DNA from: Rhizobium sullae
Lineage (GTDB): Bacteria; Pseudomonadota; Alphaproteobacteria; Rhizobiales; Rhizobiaceae
Direction of reading: 5' to 3'
Length of the DNA: 44,076 nucleotides
Assembly: GCF_900169785.1 (NCBI RefSeq)
Contig: NZ_FWER01000049.1
Span: 1 to 44,076, forward strand
How positions within the stretch are numbered: position 1 is the stretch's first letter; each line of letters begins with the position of its first letter. Below the pieces are notes generated by a model, which was not told the origin of the DNA, searched no databases, and was given only the letters and a program-made list of their open reading frames with translations. The translations under genes and the position numbers were made by a program. Shown here one piece after another: positions 7,973 through 15,401 of this stretch.

Positions 7973-9031
7973 ATGCAGCTTGTCTTTGATGGCCACAATG
8001 ACGTTCTCCTCAGGCTTTGGACACATGAAAGGGATGGCAACGACCCGGTTGCCGAATTTCTGAACGGAACGACGTCAGGCCATATCGACGGACCGCGCGC
8101 CCGGCAGGGTGGTCTCGCCGGCGGCCTCTGCGCCATATACGTGCCCTCTGGCGATCTCGTCTTTGCCGATCCCGATCAGAACGGACATTACGCAACGCCG
8201 CTGGCGGCACCTCTCGACCGGCTGCCGTCGCTCGGCATTGCGACCGAGATGGCGGCGATCGCACTGCGTCTTGACAAGGCAGGCGCCTGGCGTCTCTGCC
8301 GGACGGTGAAGGACATCCGCAATGCCATGGCGAGCGGTATCTTTGCCGCGGTCATGCATATTGAAGGCTGCGAGGCGATCGGGCCTGATCTTGCGGCGCT
8401 CGAGGTCTTTCATGCGGCGGGCTTGCGCTCTCTGGGACCTGTCTGGAGCAGGCATAATGTCTTCGGGCACGGCGTGCCCTTCGCCTTTCCGATGTTGCCG
8501 GATACGGCGCCGGGGCTGACTGGTGCCGGCTTTGAGCTGGTGCGCGAATGCAATCGCCTGGGCATCATGATCGATCTGTCCCACATAACGGAAAAAGGCT
8601 TCTGGGACGTCGCGAAGACAACAGATCAACCGCTGGTCGCTACGCATTCGAACGTGCATGCGCTGACGCCGGTGGCGCGCAATCTGACTGATAAGCAGCT
8701 TGACGCAATCAGGGAGAGCAATGGGCTTGTCGGTCTCAATTACGCGACAGCGATGTTGAGGCCCGATGGCCGCTCCGAGGGCGACACACCAATCAGCGAC
8801 ATGATCCGCCATATCAACTATCTCGTCGACCGCGTCGGGATCGATTGCGTTGCGCTCGGGTCCGATTTCGATGGCGCGACAATTCCGGACGAAATAGGCG
8901 ACGCGGCCGGCAACCAGAAGCTGATTGCCGCTCTCCGGGACGTTGGATATGGTGAGGTGGACTTACGGAAACTCGCCAGCGAGAACTGGCTTCGCATCCT
9001 GGCTTCGGCGTGGGGGGATAAGAACGTCTGA
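7973..9031 (+). CDS. Membrane-dipeptidase-type metallopeptidase, family M19
   Basis: Zinc dipeptidase of 352 residues. Metal and active-site positions of family M19 are visible: H8-x-D10 in FDGHND, E131 in MHIEG, H204 in DLSHIT, H225 in ATHSN and D298 in GSDFDG. Family members split dipeptides, including D-amino-acid-containing ones; despite the historical name, bacterial forms like this have no membrane anchor or signal, so cytoplasmic. I chose ATG 7973, preceded by AGGAAA, over an upstream TTG because the protein then starts two residues before the conserved strand. It stands 46 bp before a peptide-type ABC importer, suggesting that imported dipeptides are hydrolysed at once. Confidence 0.92.
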   Translation: MQLVFDGHNDVLLRLWTHERDGNDPVAEFLNGTTSGHIDGPRARQGGLAGGLCAIYVPSGDLVFADPDQNGHYATPLAAPLDRLPSLGIATEMAAIALRLDKAGAWRLCRTVKDIRNAMASGIFAAVMHIEGCEAIGPDLAALEVFHAAGLRSLGPVWSRHNVFGHGVPFAFPMLPDTAPGLTGAGFELVRECNRLGIMIDLSHITEKGFWDVAKTTDQPLVATHSNVHALTPVARNLTDKQLDAIRESNGLVGLNYATAMLRPDGRSEGDTPISDMIRHINYLVDRVGIDCVALGSDFDGATIPDEIGDAAGNQKLIAALRDVGYGEVDLRKLASENWLRILASAWGDKNV

Positions 9032-9077
9032 GCCAAAATACCGCTTTGTAATCAATCAAGAACAAGGGAACAGACCG

Positions 9078-10721
9078 ATGATGATTACCAAATTCAGCCG
9101 CAATTTTCGCGCCCTTTCCGCAGGGGCTGCGCTTTCGCTGCTCATGCTGACGGCGCCTGGCGCTTATGCCGAGACGCCGAAGGATACGCTCGTCGAAGGT
9201 TTCGCCATCGACGACATCATTACCATGGATCCGGGCGAGGCTTTCGAGCTTTCGACGGCGGAAATGACCACCAATACCTATAGCCTGCTGGTTCGCCTCG
9301 ACCTGGACGACACGTCGAAGGTCAAGGGTGATCTTGCCGAAAGCTGGAGCGTCTCGGATGACGGCCTGACCTATACGTTCAAGCTGAAGCCCGGACTGAA
9401 GTTCGCCTCCGGCAATCCGATCACGGCTGAGGATGTTGCCTGGTCCTTCGAGCGCGCCGTCAAACTCGACAAGAGCCCGGCGTTCATCCTGACGCAGTTC
9501 GGTCTGACTGGTGACAACGTCACCGAAAAGGCCAAGGCGGCGGACGAAAATACCTTCGTCTTCACGGTCGACAAGGCCTATGCGCCGAGCTTCGTGCTGA
9601 ACTGCCTGACGGCAACAGTTGCCTCCGTGGTCGACAAGAAGCTGGTGATGGAACACCTCAAGCCGATGACGCCGAGCGCGGAATACAAGTATGACAACGA
9701 CTTCGGCAATGAATGGCTGAAGACTGGCTATGCCGGTTCCGGTGCCTACAAGCTGCGCGAATGGCGCGCCAACGAAGTCGTCGTGCTGGAGCGCAACGAC
9801 AATTACTACGGCGACAAGGCGAAGCTGAACCGCGTCATTTATCGCTACATGAAGGAAAGTGCCGCGCAACGTCTGGCGCTGGAGGCGGGCGACATCGATA
9901 TCGCGCGCAACCTCGAGCCAGGCGATCTCGAGGCTGTTTCGAAGAACGCCGACCTTGCGTCGACGAGCGCACCGAAAGGCACGATCTATTACGTCAGCCT
10001 CAACCTCAAGAACGAGAACCTGAAGAAACCGGAGGTACAGCAGGCCTTCAAGTATCTCGTCGATTATGACGCGATCAGTTCGACCCTCATCAAGGGCATC
10101 GGCGAAATCCACCAGACGTTCTTGCCGAAGGGCCAGCTTGGCGCGATTGACGAAAATCCGTTCAAGCTCGACGTTGCCAAGGCCAAGGAACTGCTGGCAA
10201 AAGCCGGCCTTCCGGATGGCTTCTCCGTGACGATGGACGTGCGCAACACGCAGCCGGTCACAGGCATTGCCGAATCCATGCAGCAGACGCTGGCGCAAGC
10301 CGGCGTGAAACTCGAAATCATTCCGGGCGATGGTAAGCAGACGCTGACAAAATATCGTGCCCGCACACATGACATGTATATCGGCCAATGGGGTTCCGAC
10401 TATTTCGACCCGAACTCGAATGCCGATACTTTCACGGCGAACCCGGACAATTCGGATGCGGGCACAAACAAGACGCTTGCGTGGCGCAATACCTTCGAAA
10501 CGCCGGAACTCGACAAGCAAGCCAAGGCCGCGCTACTTGAGCGCGATAGCGCCAAGCGTGCTGCGATATATCAGGACATTCAGAAGAAGTACCTTGAGAA
10601 CAGCCCCTTCGTCTTTATCTTCCAGCAGATCGAAGTCGCCGGCTATCGTAAGAACCTGAAGGACTTCAAACTCGGACCGAGCTTCGACACGAACTTCGTC
10701 GGTCCGATCGCCAAGGAATAA
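9078..10721 (+). CDS. ABC transporter substrate-binding protein, family 5 (peptide/opine/nickel type)
   Basis: Periplasmic binding protein of 547 residues, SBP_bac_5 family. A Sec signal peptide covers residues 1-31 and ends in AYA before ETPKD. The domain shows the usual AESWSVSDDGLTYTFKLK segment, followed by the TAEDVAWSFERA motif. Two adjacent ATGs (9078, 9081) are possible; AAGGGAAC lies before them. The gene is followed by two permeases and two ATPases and preceded by an M19 dipeptidase, which favours a di- or oligopeptide substrate, but family 5 proteins also bind opines, nickel or glutathione, so the substrate is inferred. Confidence 0.92.
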   Translation: MMITKFSRNFRALSAGAALSLLMLTAPGAYAETPKDTLVEGFAIDDIITMDPGEAFELSTAEMTTNTYSLLVRLDLDDTSKVKGDLAESWSVSDDGLTYTFKLKPGLKFASGNPITAEDVAWSFERAVKLDKSPAFILTQFGLTGDNVTEKAKAADENTFVFTVDKAYAPSFVLNCLTATVASVVDKKLVMEHLKPMTPSAEYKYDNDFGNEWLKTGYAGSGAYKLREWRANEVVVLERNDNYYGDKAKLNRVIYRYMKESAAQRLALEAGDIDIARNLEPGDLEAVSKNADLASTSAPKGTIYYVSLNLKNENLKKPEVQQAFKYLVDYDAISSTLIKGIGEIHQTFLPKGQLGAIDENPFKLDVAKAKELLAKAGLPDGFSVTMDVRNTQPVTGIAESMQQTLAQAGVKLEIIPGDGKQTLTKYRARTHDMYIGQWGSDYFDPNSNADTFTANPDNSDAGTNKTLAWRNTFETPELDKQAKAALLERDSAKRAAIYQDIQKKYLENSPFVFIFQQIEVAGYRKNLKDFKLGPSFDTNFVGPIAKE

Positions 10722-10739
10722 TCCGGCAGGATTCGTTCG

Positions 10740-11807
10740 TTGAGCATTCTGGAAACAAAAATGGAGGCGCGGCCCGCAAAGGGCCGTGCCGCTCCTCTCG
10801 CGAAAGCAATCGGGCGTTTCCTGGTTGCTGCCGTGACGACCTATCTCGGACTTCTGGCCGTCACCTTTTTCATCGGCCGTGTCGTGCCGATCGATCCGGT
10901 TCTTGCGATCCTGGGCGACCGCGCGCCGACGCATGTCGTTGAGCGCGTGCGTGAAGAGCTCGGCTTCAATCTGCCGCTCTATCAGCAATTCTTCATCTAT
11001 ATCAAAGGTATCCTTTCCGGTGATTTCGGCAATTCGGTTCTGACCACCAATCCGGTGATGACCGATATCCGGCGCGTCTTTCCGGCGACGATCGAGCTTG
11101 CGACCCTCGGCACCATCATCGGTGCCGTAATCGGCATTCCGCTGGGCGTGCTTGCAGCCGTCCGGCGCGGCAGCCTTGCCGACCAGATTGTGCGTGTCGT
11201 CGGGCTTGTCGGCTATTCCGTGCCGATCTTCTGGCTGGCGCTGATTTCGCTCGTCATATTTTATGCGCAGCTGCGCTGGGTGGCCTTTCCGGGGCGCATC
11301 GACATCGTCTTTGAATATACGTTCACGCCGATTACCGGCTTCTATCTGATTGACAGCATCTGGCAGAGGCAGTGGGATGTATTTTATGACGTCTTCCGGC
11401 ACATCATCCTGCCGGCATCGCTGCTCGGCTATTTCTCGCTCGCCTATATCAGCCGCATGACGCGCAGCTTCATGCTGAACGAACTCAGCCAGGAATATAT
11501 CGTTGCTGCACGCGCCAAGGGGCTTTCGGAAACCCGCGTAATCTGGGGCCACGCATTGCGTAATGCAGCGGTGCCGCTCGTGACTGTGATCGCACTTTCC
11601 TATGCCGGTCTACTCGAGGGCTCAGTGTTGACAGAAACCGTTTTCTCCTGGCCCGGCATTGGCCTTTACATTACCAATTCGCTTCAGAACGCCGACATGA
11701 ACGCCGTCCTCGGCGGCACGATCGTCATCGGCACGGTCTTCATCGGCATCAACCTTCTGTCCGATCTCCTCTATCGGACGCTCGATCCAAGGACGCGAAG
11801 CCGATGA
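10740..11807 (+). CDS. Peptide-type ABC permease (DppB-like)
   Basis: Inner-membrane permease of 355 residues, BPD_transp_1 with the N-terminal segment typical of DppB/OppB. Six main membrane spans are visible, the first near residues 25-48, and the ATPase-contact loop appears as EYIVAARAKGLSE. The start is uncertain: TTG 10740 is used here, but ATG 10761 has GGAA six bases upstream and would remove only seven residues. The loop between spans 3 and 4 (about 175-215, with tryptophans and tyrosines) is somewhat long. It overlaps the next permease by four bases (ATGA at 11804). Confidence 0.92.
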   Translation: MSILETKMEARPAKGRAAPLAKAIGRFLVAAVTTYLGLLAVTFFIGRVVPIDPVLAILGDRAPTHVVERVREELGFNLPLYQQFFIYIKGILSGDFGNSVLTTNPVMTDIRRVFPATIELATLGTIIGAVIGIPLGVLAAVRRGSLADQIVRVVGLVGYSVPIFWLALISLVIFYAQLRWVAFPGRIDIVFEYTFTPITGFYLIDSIWQRQWDVFYDVFRHIILPASLLGYFSLAYISRMTRSFMLNELSQEYIVAARAKGLSETRVIWGHALRNAAVPLVTVIALSYAGLLEGSVLTETVFSWPGIGLYITNSLQNADMNAVLGGTIVIGTVFIGINLLSDLLYRTLDPRTRSR

Positions 11808-12739
11808 CAGTTCCGGCCAGCCAGCCAGCGCCGATGAGCCGCCGCCAGTGGCTGCTTTCCGATCGTCCGCAATCGCGCATGCAGGCCCGTCTCGGTCGGG
11901 CCTATGTGACCTGGCGGCAGTTCAGTGCGAACAGGCTTGCCGTCCTTGGTCTCATTATCATTGTCGCGCTGCTGCTCGTTGCCGCCTTCGCTAATCTGTT
12001 GGCCACGCATTCGCCGGTGGTCGGCGACCTAAAGAATGCGCGACTTCTGCCGCCGGGTACCGGCGAGTATCTGCTCGGCACGGACGACCAGGGTCGCGAT
12101 ATCCTTTCTCGCCTGATCTACGGGTCGCGGCTGACGCTGTTCGTCGTCGTGCTCGTAGCGATCATCTCGGCGCCGATTGGATTGATTGTCGGCACGGTCT
12201 CCGGCTATGCCGGCGGATGGGTGGATGCAGTGTTAATGCGTATCACCGACATCTTCCTGGCGTTCCCGAAGCTGGTGCTGGCGCTTGCCTTTGTCGCCGC
12301 GCTCGGGCCGGGCATCCAAAATGCGATCATCGCGATTGCAATCACGTCATGGCCTCCTTACGCCCGCATCGCCCGCGCGGAAACGCTGACGGTGCGGCGC
12401 TCGGATTACATCTCGGCCGTCAGGCTGATGGGCGCATCGCCAGTCCGCATTATCATCCGCCATGTCATGCCGCTCTGCCTCTCGTCGCTGATCGTTCGCG
12501 TAACGCTCGACATGGCTGGTATTATCCTGACGGCTGCCGGTCTCGGTTTTCTCGGTCTCGGCGCGCAGCCGCCACTGCCGGAATGGGGCGCGATGATCGC
12601 CTCGGGTCGCCGTTTCATTCTCGATCAATGGTGGGTCGCAGCCATGCCGGGTATTGCGATTCTCATCGTCAGCCTCGGTTTCAACCTGCTTGGCGACGGC
12701 CTGCGCGATGCGCTCGATCCCAAGGAGACCGACCAGTGA
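11804..12739 (+). CDS. Peptide-type ABC permease (DppC-like)
   Basis: Second membrane subunit, 311 residues. The first span lies near residues 45-67, followed by a periplasmic loop with the GTDDQGRDILSRLIYGSR motif typical of DppC/OppC, five further spans, and the coupling loop SDYISAVRLMGAS. The start ATG overlaps the stop of the preceding permease and the stop overlaps the GTG of the ATPase gene, so translation is likely coupled along the operon. Confidence 0.93.
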   Translation: MTVPASQPAPMSRRQWLLSDRPQSRMQARLGRAYVTWRQFSANRLAVLGLIIIVALLLVAAFANLLATHSPVVGDLKNARLLPPGTGEYLLGTDDQGRDILSRLIYGSRLTLFVVVLVAIISAPIGLIVGTVSGYAGGWVDAVLMRITDIFLAFPKLVLALAFVAALGPGIQNAIIAIAITSWPPYARIARAETLTVRRSDYISAVRLMGASPVRIIIRHVMPLCLSSLIVRVTLDMAGIILTAAGLGFLGLGAQPPLPEWGAMIASGRRFILDQWWVAAMPGIAILIVSLGFNLLGDGLRDALDPKETDQ

Positions 12740-13569
12740 CGGCTTTGCTGACGGTTGACAATCTGAAGGTCAGCTACCCGACGCGCACCGGCGTGATCGA
12801 AGCTGTTCGCGGCGTTTCCTTCACACTGGTCAAGGAACGCCTCGGCATTGTCGGAGAGTCTGGATCCGGCAAGTCGCAGACCGGCCGCGCGATCATGGGG
12901 CTCACGCCGAAGCATGGCATCGTCACGGCCGACAGGCTCAACTTCGCCGGCATCGATCTGCTCCAGGCTTCAGCGAAAGAGCGGCGGCGTCTGCGCGGCA
13001 AGCGCATCGCCATGGTGTTGCAGGATCCGAAATATTCACTCGATCCGGTGATGTCGATCGGCCGGCAGATCTGCGAGACGCTGAGAACGCATGAGAAGGT
13101 CGGCAAGGCCGAGGCGACCGAACGGGCGCTTGCCATGCTGGAGGCGGTGCAGATCCGTGATCCGAAGCGTGTCTTCGATCTCTACCCGCATGAGGTCTCA
13201 GGTGGCATGGGCCAGCGTGCAATGATCGCCATGATGCTGATTGCCGGGCCGGAACTGCTCATCGCAGACGAGCCGACCTCGGCACTCGACGTCACCGTGC
13301 AGCTCGACGTGTTGAAGATCCTGGACAAGCTGGTTTCCGAGCGCGGCATGGGGCTTATCTTCGTGTCGCATGATCTGCGCCTTGTTTCCTCGTTCTGCGA
13401 CCGCGTCATCGTGATGTATGCCGGAAAGATCGTTGAAGAGCTTAGGGCTTCCGACCTCAAAAATGCGCAGCACCCCTATACGCAAGGACTTTTGAATTGC
13501 ATGCCGCAAATCGGCGAAGATCGCCATCCGCTGCCGGTGCTCGACCGCAAGCCGGAGTGGGCTGCATGA
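12736..13569 (+). CDS. Peptide-type ABC ATPase (DppD-like), short form
   Basis: Cytoplasmic ATPase of 277 residues. Walker A GESGSGKS at 40-47, signature VSGGMGQR, Walker B LLIADEPTSALD and the switch histidine SHDLR are all present. The GTG start at 12736 overlaps the previous stop (GTGA); a longer in-frame extension reaching back to 12217 is only overlap with the permease gene. The protein ends soon after the ATPase core and lacks the C-terminal extension (oligo_HPY region with cysteines) of classical DppD of about 330 residues. A valine replaces the usual leucine of the LSGG signature, which still fits a working enzyme. Confidence 0.92.
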   Translation: MTALLTVDNLKVSYPTRTGVIEAVRGVSFTLVKERLGIVGESGSGKSQTGRAIMGLTPKHGIVTADRLNFAGIDLLQASAKERRRLRGKRIAMVLQDPKYSLDPVMSIGRQICETLRTHEKVGKAEATERALAMLEAVQIRDPKRVFDLYPHEVSGGMGQRAMIAMMLIAGPELLIADEPTSALDVTVQLDVLKILDKLVSERGMGLIFVSHDLRLVSSFCDRVIVMYAGKIVEELRASDLKNAQHPYTQGLLNCMPQIGEDRHPLPVLDRKPEWAA

Positions 13570-14315
13570 GTGCGGCGCTTTCGGTCGAGAATCTCAGCGT
13601 CATCTATGACGATTTTCATGCGCTTCAGGATGTCAGCATCGCGGTGGCATCCGGCGGCTCGTTCGGGCTGGTTGGGGAATCCGGTTCCGGCAAGTCGACG
13701 CTGCTTCGTGCGGTAGCAGGCCTTGCGCCAGTCAAGGGTGGCGCAATTCGCATTCATGATCAGCTGCTGCAGGGTTCAAAGCGCAGCAAGGCCTTCTATC
13801 GAAATGTCCAGATGGTGTTCCAGGACCCTTATGGCTCGCTGCACCCACGCCAGACGATCGACCGACTGCTGCTCGAGCCATTGGCAATTCACGGGATTGC
13901 CGACAGCGAGAAGCGCATCGAACGGGCACTGGACGAGGTCGGCCTTGGAAACGGCTTCCGATTTCGCTACCCGCACCAGCTTTCAGGCGGCCAGCGGCAG
14001 CGCGTGGCGATTGCGCGCGCCCTGATCGTCGAGCCGTCGATCCTGCTGCTCGATGAACCGACGTCGGCGCTCGACGCTTCCGTGCAGGCGGAGGTGCTCA
14101 ATCTGCTGGAACAAATCAGGCGTGACCGCAATCTCACCTTTGTCATGGTGAGCCACGACCTTGGTGTCGTCACCCATATGTGCGAAAGGCTTGCCGTGAT
14201 GCGCAACGGTGCCGTCGTCGAGCGGCTGACCTCGGGCCAACTGGCCAGCGCGGATGTTCACGAGGATTACACGAGAAATTTGATGATCGCGAGCAAAGGC
14301 TTCGTCAAAGCCTGA
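13566..14315 (+). CDS. Peptide-type ABC ATPase (DppF-like), short form
   Basis: Partner ATPase of 249 residues with Walker A GESGSGKST (37-45), Q-loop FQDPYGSLHP, signature LSGGQRQRVAIARAL, Walker B LLLDEPTSALD and SHDLGV. It starts at an ATG overlapping the previous stop (ATGA) and ends the operon that began with the dipeptidase. Like its partner it lacks the C-terminal oligopeptide extension, so the whole importer uses minimal ATPases. No clear T-rich terminator follows; a 16-nt palindrome lies 10 bases after the stop. Confidence 0.93.
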   Translation: MSAALSVENLSVIYDDFHALQDVSIAVASGGSFGLVGESGSGKSTLLRAVAGLAPVKGGAIRIHDQLLQGSKRSKAFYRNVQMVFQDPYGSLHPRQTIDRLLLEPLAIHGIADSEKRIERALDEVGLGNGFRFRYPHQLSGGQRQRVAIARALIVEPSILLLDEPTSALDASVQAEVLNLLEQIRRDRNLTFVMVSHDLGVVTHMCERLAVMRNGAVVERLTSGQLASADVHEDYTRNLMIASKGFVKA

Positions 14316-14324
14316 AGCGCGGTT

Positions 14325-14340
14325 TTTCAAATATTTGAAA
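14325..14340. repeat. 16-nt perfect palindrome
   Basis: TTTCAAATATTTGAAA, perfectly self-complementary, in the gap after the ABC operon. It is AT-rich in a GC-rich genome and could be an operator for the genes on its right or a chance event. No function can be assigned. Confidence 0.5.
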
Positions 14341-14404
14341 TCCCTTCGGGCATCGGTGCGCTAAGGTTAAGCGGCCGTTAAAAGACGACTATTCGACTAG
14401 ACTA

Positions 14405-14432
14405 TTGACAGCCGATTTTCATCTGTCATGAT
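14405..14432 (+). promoter_or_regulatory. Candidate sigma-70-type promoter of the 62-residue ORF
   Basis: TTGACA (14405-14410), 16-nt spacer, CATGAT (14427-14432, four of six matches to TATAAT). It lies about 40 bases before the ORF start at 14475. The -35 box is perfect; the -10 box is only fair. Confidence 0.4.
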
Positions 14433-14474
14433 CATGTTAACGAGTGTTAGCTTTCGTGATCGTGGAGGTGAGGC

Positions 14475-14663
14475 ATGTTCTTTCTCGGCGGAATGACCAT
14501 GGGATATCTCGATCCTCCGGCCAAGGTTGAGCGGAGCGAGCAGACAACCATCTCCGTTCCTGCTGAAAAAGATCGCCGATTGATCGAGGCTTCCTCGGGT
14601 GCCCAGAGAGAGGAAAACGCGATCGAGCGTTCGTTGATCTGGGCATGGCGCACGCTTTGCTGA
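14475..14663 (+). CDS. Small hypothetical protein, 62 residues
   Basis: I do not recognise this protein. It starts at ATG 14475 behind a strong Shine-Dalgarno sequence (GGAGGTGAGG) and a candidate promoter. It has a hydrophobic start MFFLGGMTMGYL and then a charged, helix-prone part (VPAEKDRRLIEAS, later REENAIERSLIWAWRTL) ending in cysteine. The C-terminal half may form an amphipathic helix. Codon use fits the neighbours. It is short enough that it could be spurious, but the translation signals speak for it. Confidence 0.5.
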   Translation: MFFLGGMTMGYLDPPAKVERSEQTTISVPAEKDRRLIEASSGAQREENAIERSLIWAWRTLC

Positions 14664-14800
14664 GCCGTCTGTGGGGCGTGGGTCAGATTTTCTATCCCTC
14701 GCCCTCTGGACGGAAATTTATCTCTACCTAGCTTATAGAGAATATAGGAATATCGGTGCCGGCTGATCGCCGCATCCACAAGAAGAGACGGAGGCAACAC

Positions 14801-14965
14801 ATGGCAGACTTGGGTATGTCGCATACTCACGCGAACCATTATGGTTCCGTACCGGCCAAGAAGCCGGCCTCAACGCGCCAGAAGCTTCATTTTGCGCTCA
14901 ATGCCGCGCTGTTTGCCGCGGCGTTCGCGTTCGTTACAGCTTTGGTCTGCGGCGTTATCAGCTGA
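14801..14965 (+). CDS. Small single-span membrane protein, 54 residues
   Basis: Begins at ATG 14801 with GGAGG ten bases upstream; an in-frame extension to 14756 lacks such a signal. The first half is polar with histidines (SHTHANHYG) and lysines, and residues about 28-52 form one hydrophobic alanine/phenylalanine-rich membrane span ending in the tail CGVIS. This suggests a small inner-membrane protein with N-terminus inside. No function is recognised. It is followed at once by an inverted repeat and a structured gap. Confidence 0.6.
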   Translation: MADLGMSHTHANHYGSVPAKKPASTRQKLHFALNAALFAAAFAFVTALVCGVIS

Positions 14966-15105
14966 TGGAGCTTTCGTGCTGACATATGTCGGCACGTAAT
15001 GAACTTCCTTTTCAAATCGCTGGTTGAAGCAAGAACTTCGGCCAATCACAATTGCGGTCCAATCATGTTATAGATCCGGTGCCTGAGGGTGCCGGATTTT
15101 TCTTT
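14966..15105 (+). ncRNA. Structured 3' UTR or candidate small RNA with terminator
   Basis: The gap after the 54-residue ORF holds three successive inverted repeats: 14975-14996 (22 nt, all pairs formed with one G-U), 15022-15043 (8-bp stem, 6-nt loop) and 15074-15097 (10-bp stem with loop TGAG) followed by a T-rich run. Between the first two lies a pyrimidine stretch CTTCCTTTTC, the kind of sequence that could pair with ribosome binding sites. This could be a small RNA released from the 3' UTR or made from its own promoter; I could not find a convincing separate promoter. Only the inverted repeats are directly seen. Confidence 0.35.
15074..15105 (+). terminator. Rho-independent terminator upstream of ndvB
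   Basis: Stem ATCCGGTGCC / GGTGCCGGAT (two G-U pairs), loop TGAG, followed by TTTTTCTTT. It separates the small-ORF region from ndvB, which must therefore have its own promoter in 15106-15401. Confidence 0.85.
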
Positions 15106-15401
15106 GAACAGCGAATATCTGCCGAATTGAGATAGGCGAAGCTGCGCAATTCCGTGCCTCTTGACTTGAATTATCGGGATGGTGTCCAACTTTCCCGGAT
15201 GGTTCTTCGGGGTGGAGGCAAATGGCAGCTATGACCGGCAGAATCGTGCCATAAATCAGGCCTAAACCGTTTCGTATCGAAAATCTGCGGCTTTCGCATC
15301 TTCCTGCAAAGGCCCTTGGCCGTTCATGTCGCAGTCATAATTGCCGGTGCAAAAGGCTAGGCAAAATCACCATAACTTAGTTTGGATCCAGAACCGAACC
15401 C
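15106..15401 (+). promoter_or_regulatory. Untranslated region upstream of ndvB
   Basis: Nearly 300 bases between the terminator and the ndvB start with no credible reading frame. It should hold the ndvB promoter, since the upstream unit is closed by a terminator. I could not fix -35/-10 boxes with confidence. No strong Shine-Dalgarno sequence precedes the ATG at 15402. Confidence 0.4.

Noticed and set aside
8814..10520. 568-codon minus-strand frame across the dipeptidase and binding-protein genes
   Set aside because: Both plus-strand genes are intact with family motifs; the antisense frame has none.
12217..12735. N-terminal extension of the DppD-like ATPase
   Set aside because: The extension overlaps the DppC-like permease and is low-complexity; the GTG at 12736 fits the operon's overlap pattern.
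14311..14330. Intrinsic terminator after the peptide-importer operon
   Set aside because: A short AGGCTT/AAGCCT stem ends nine bases before a T-run, which is too far for a convincing terminator.
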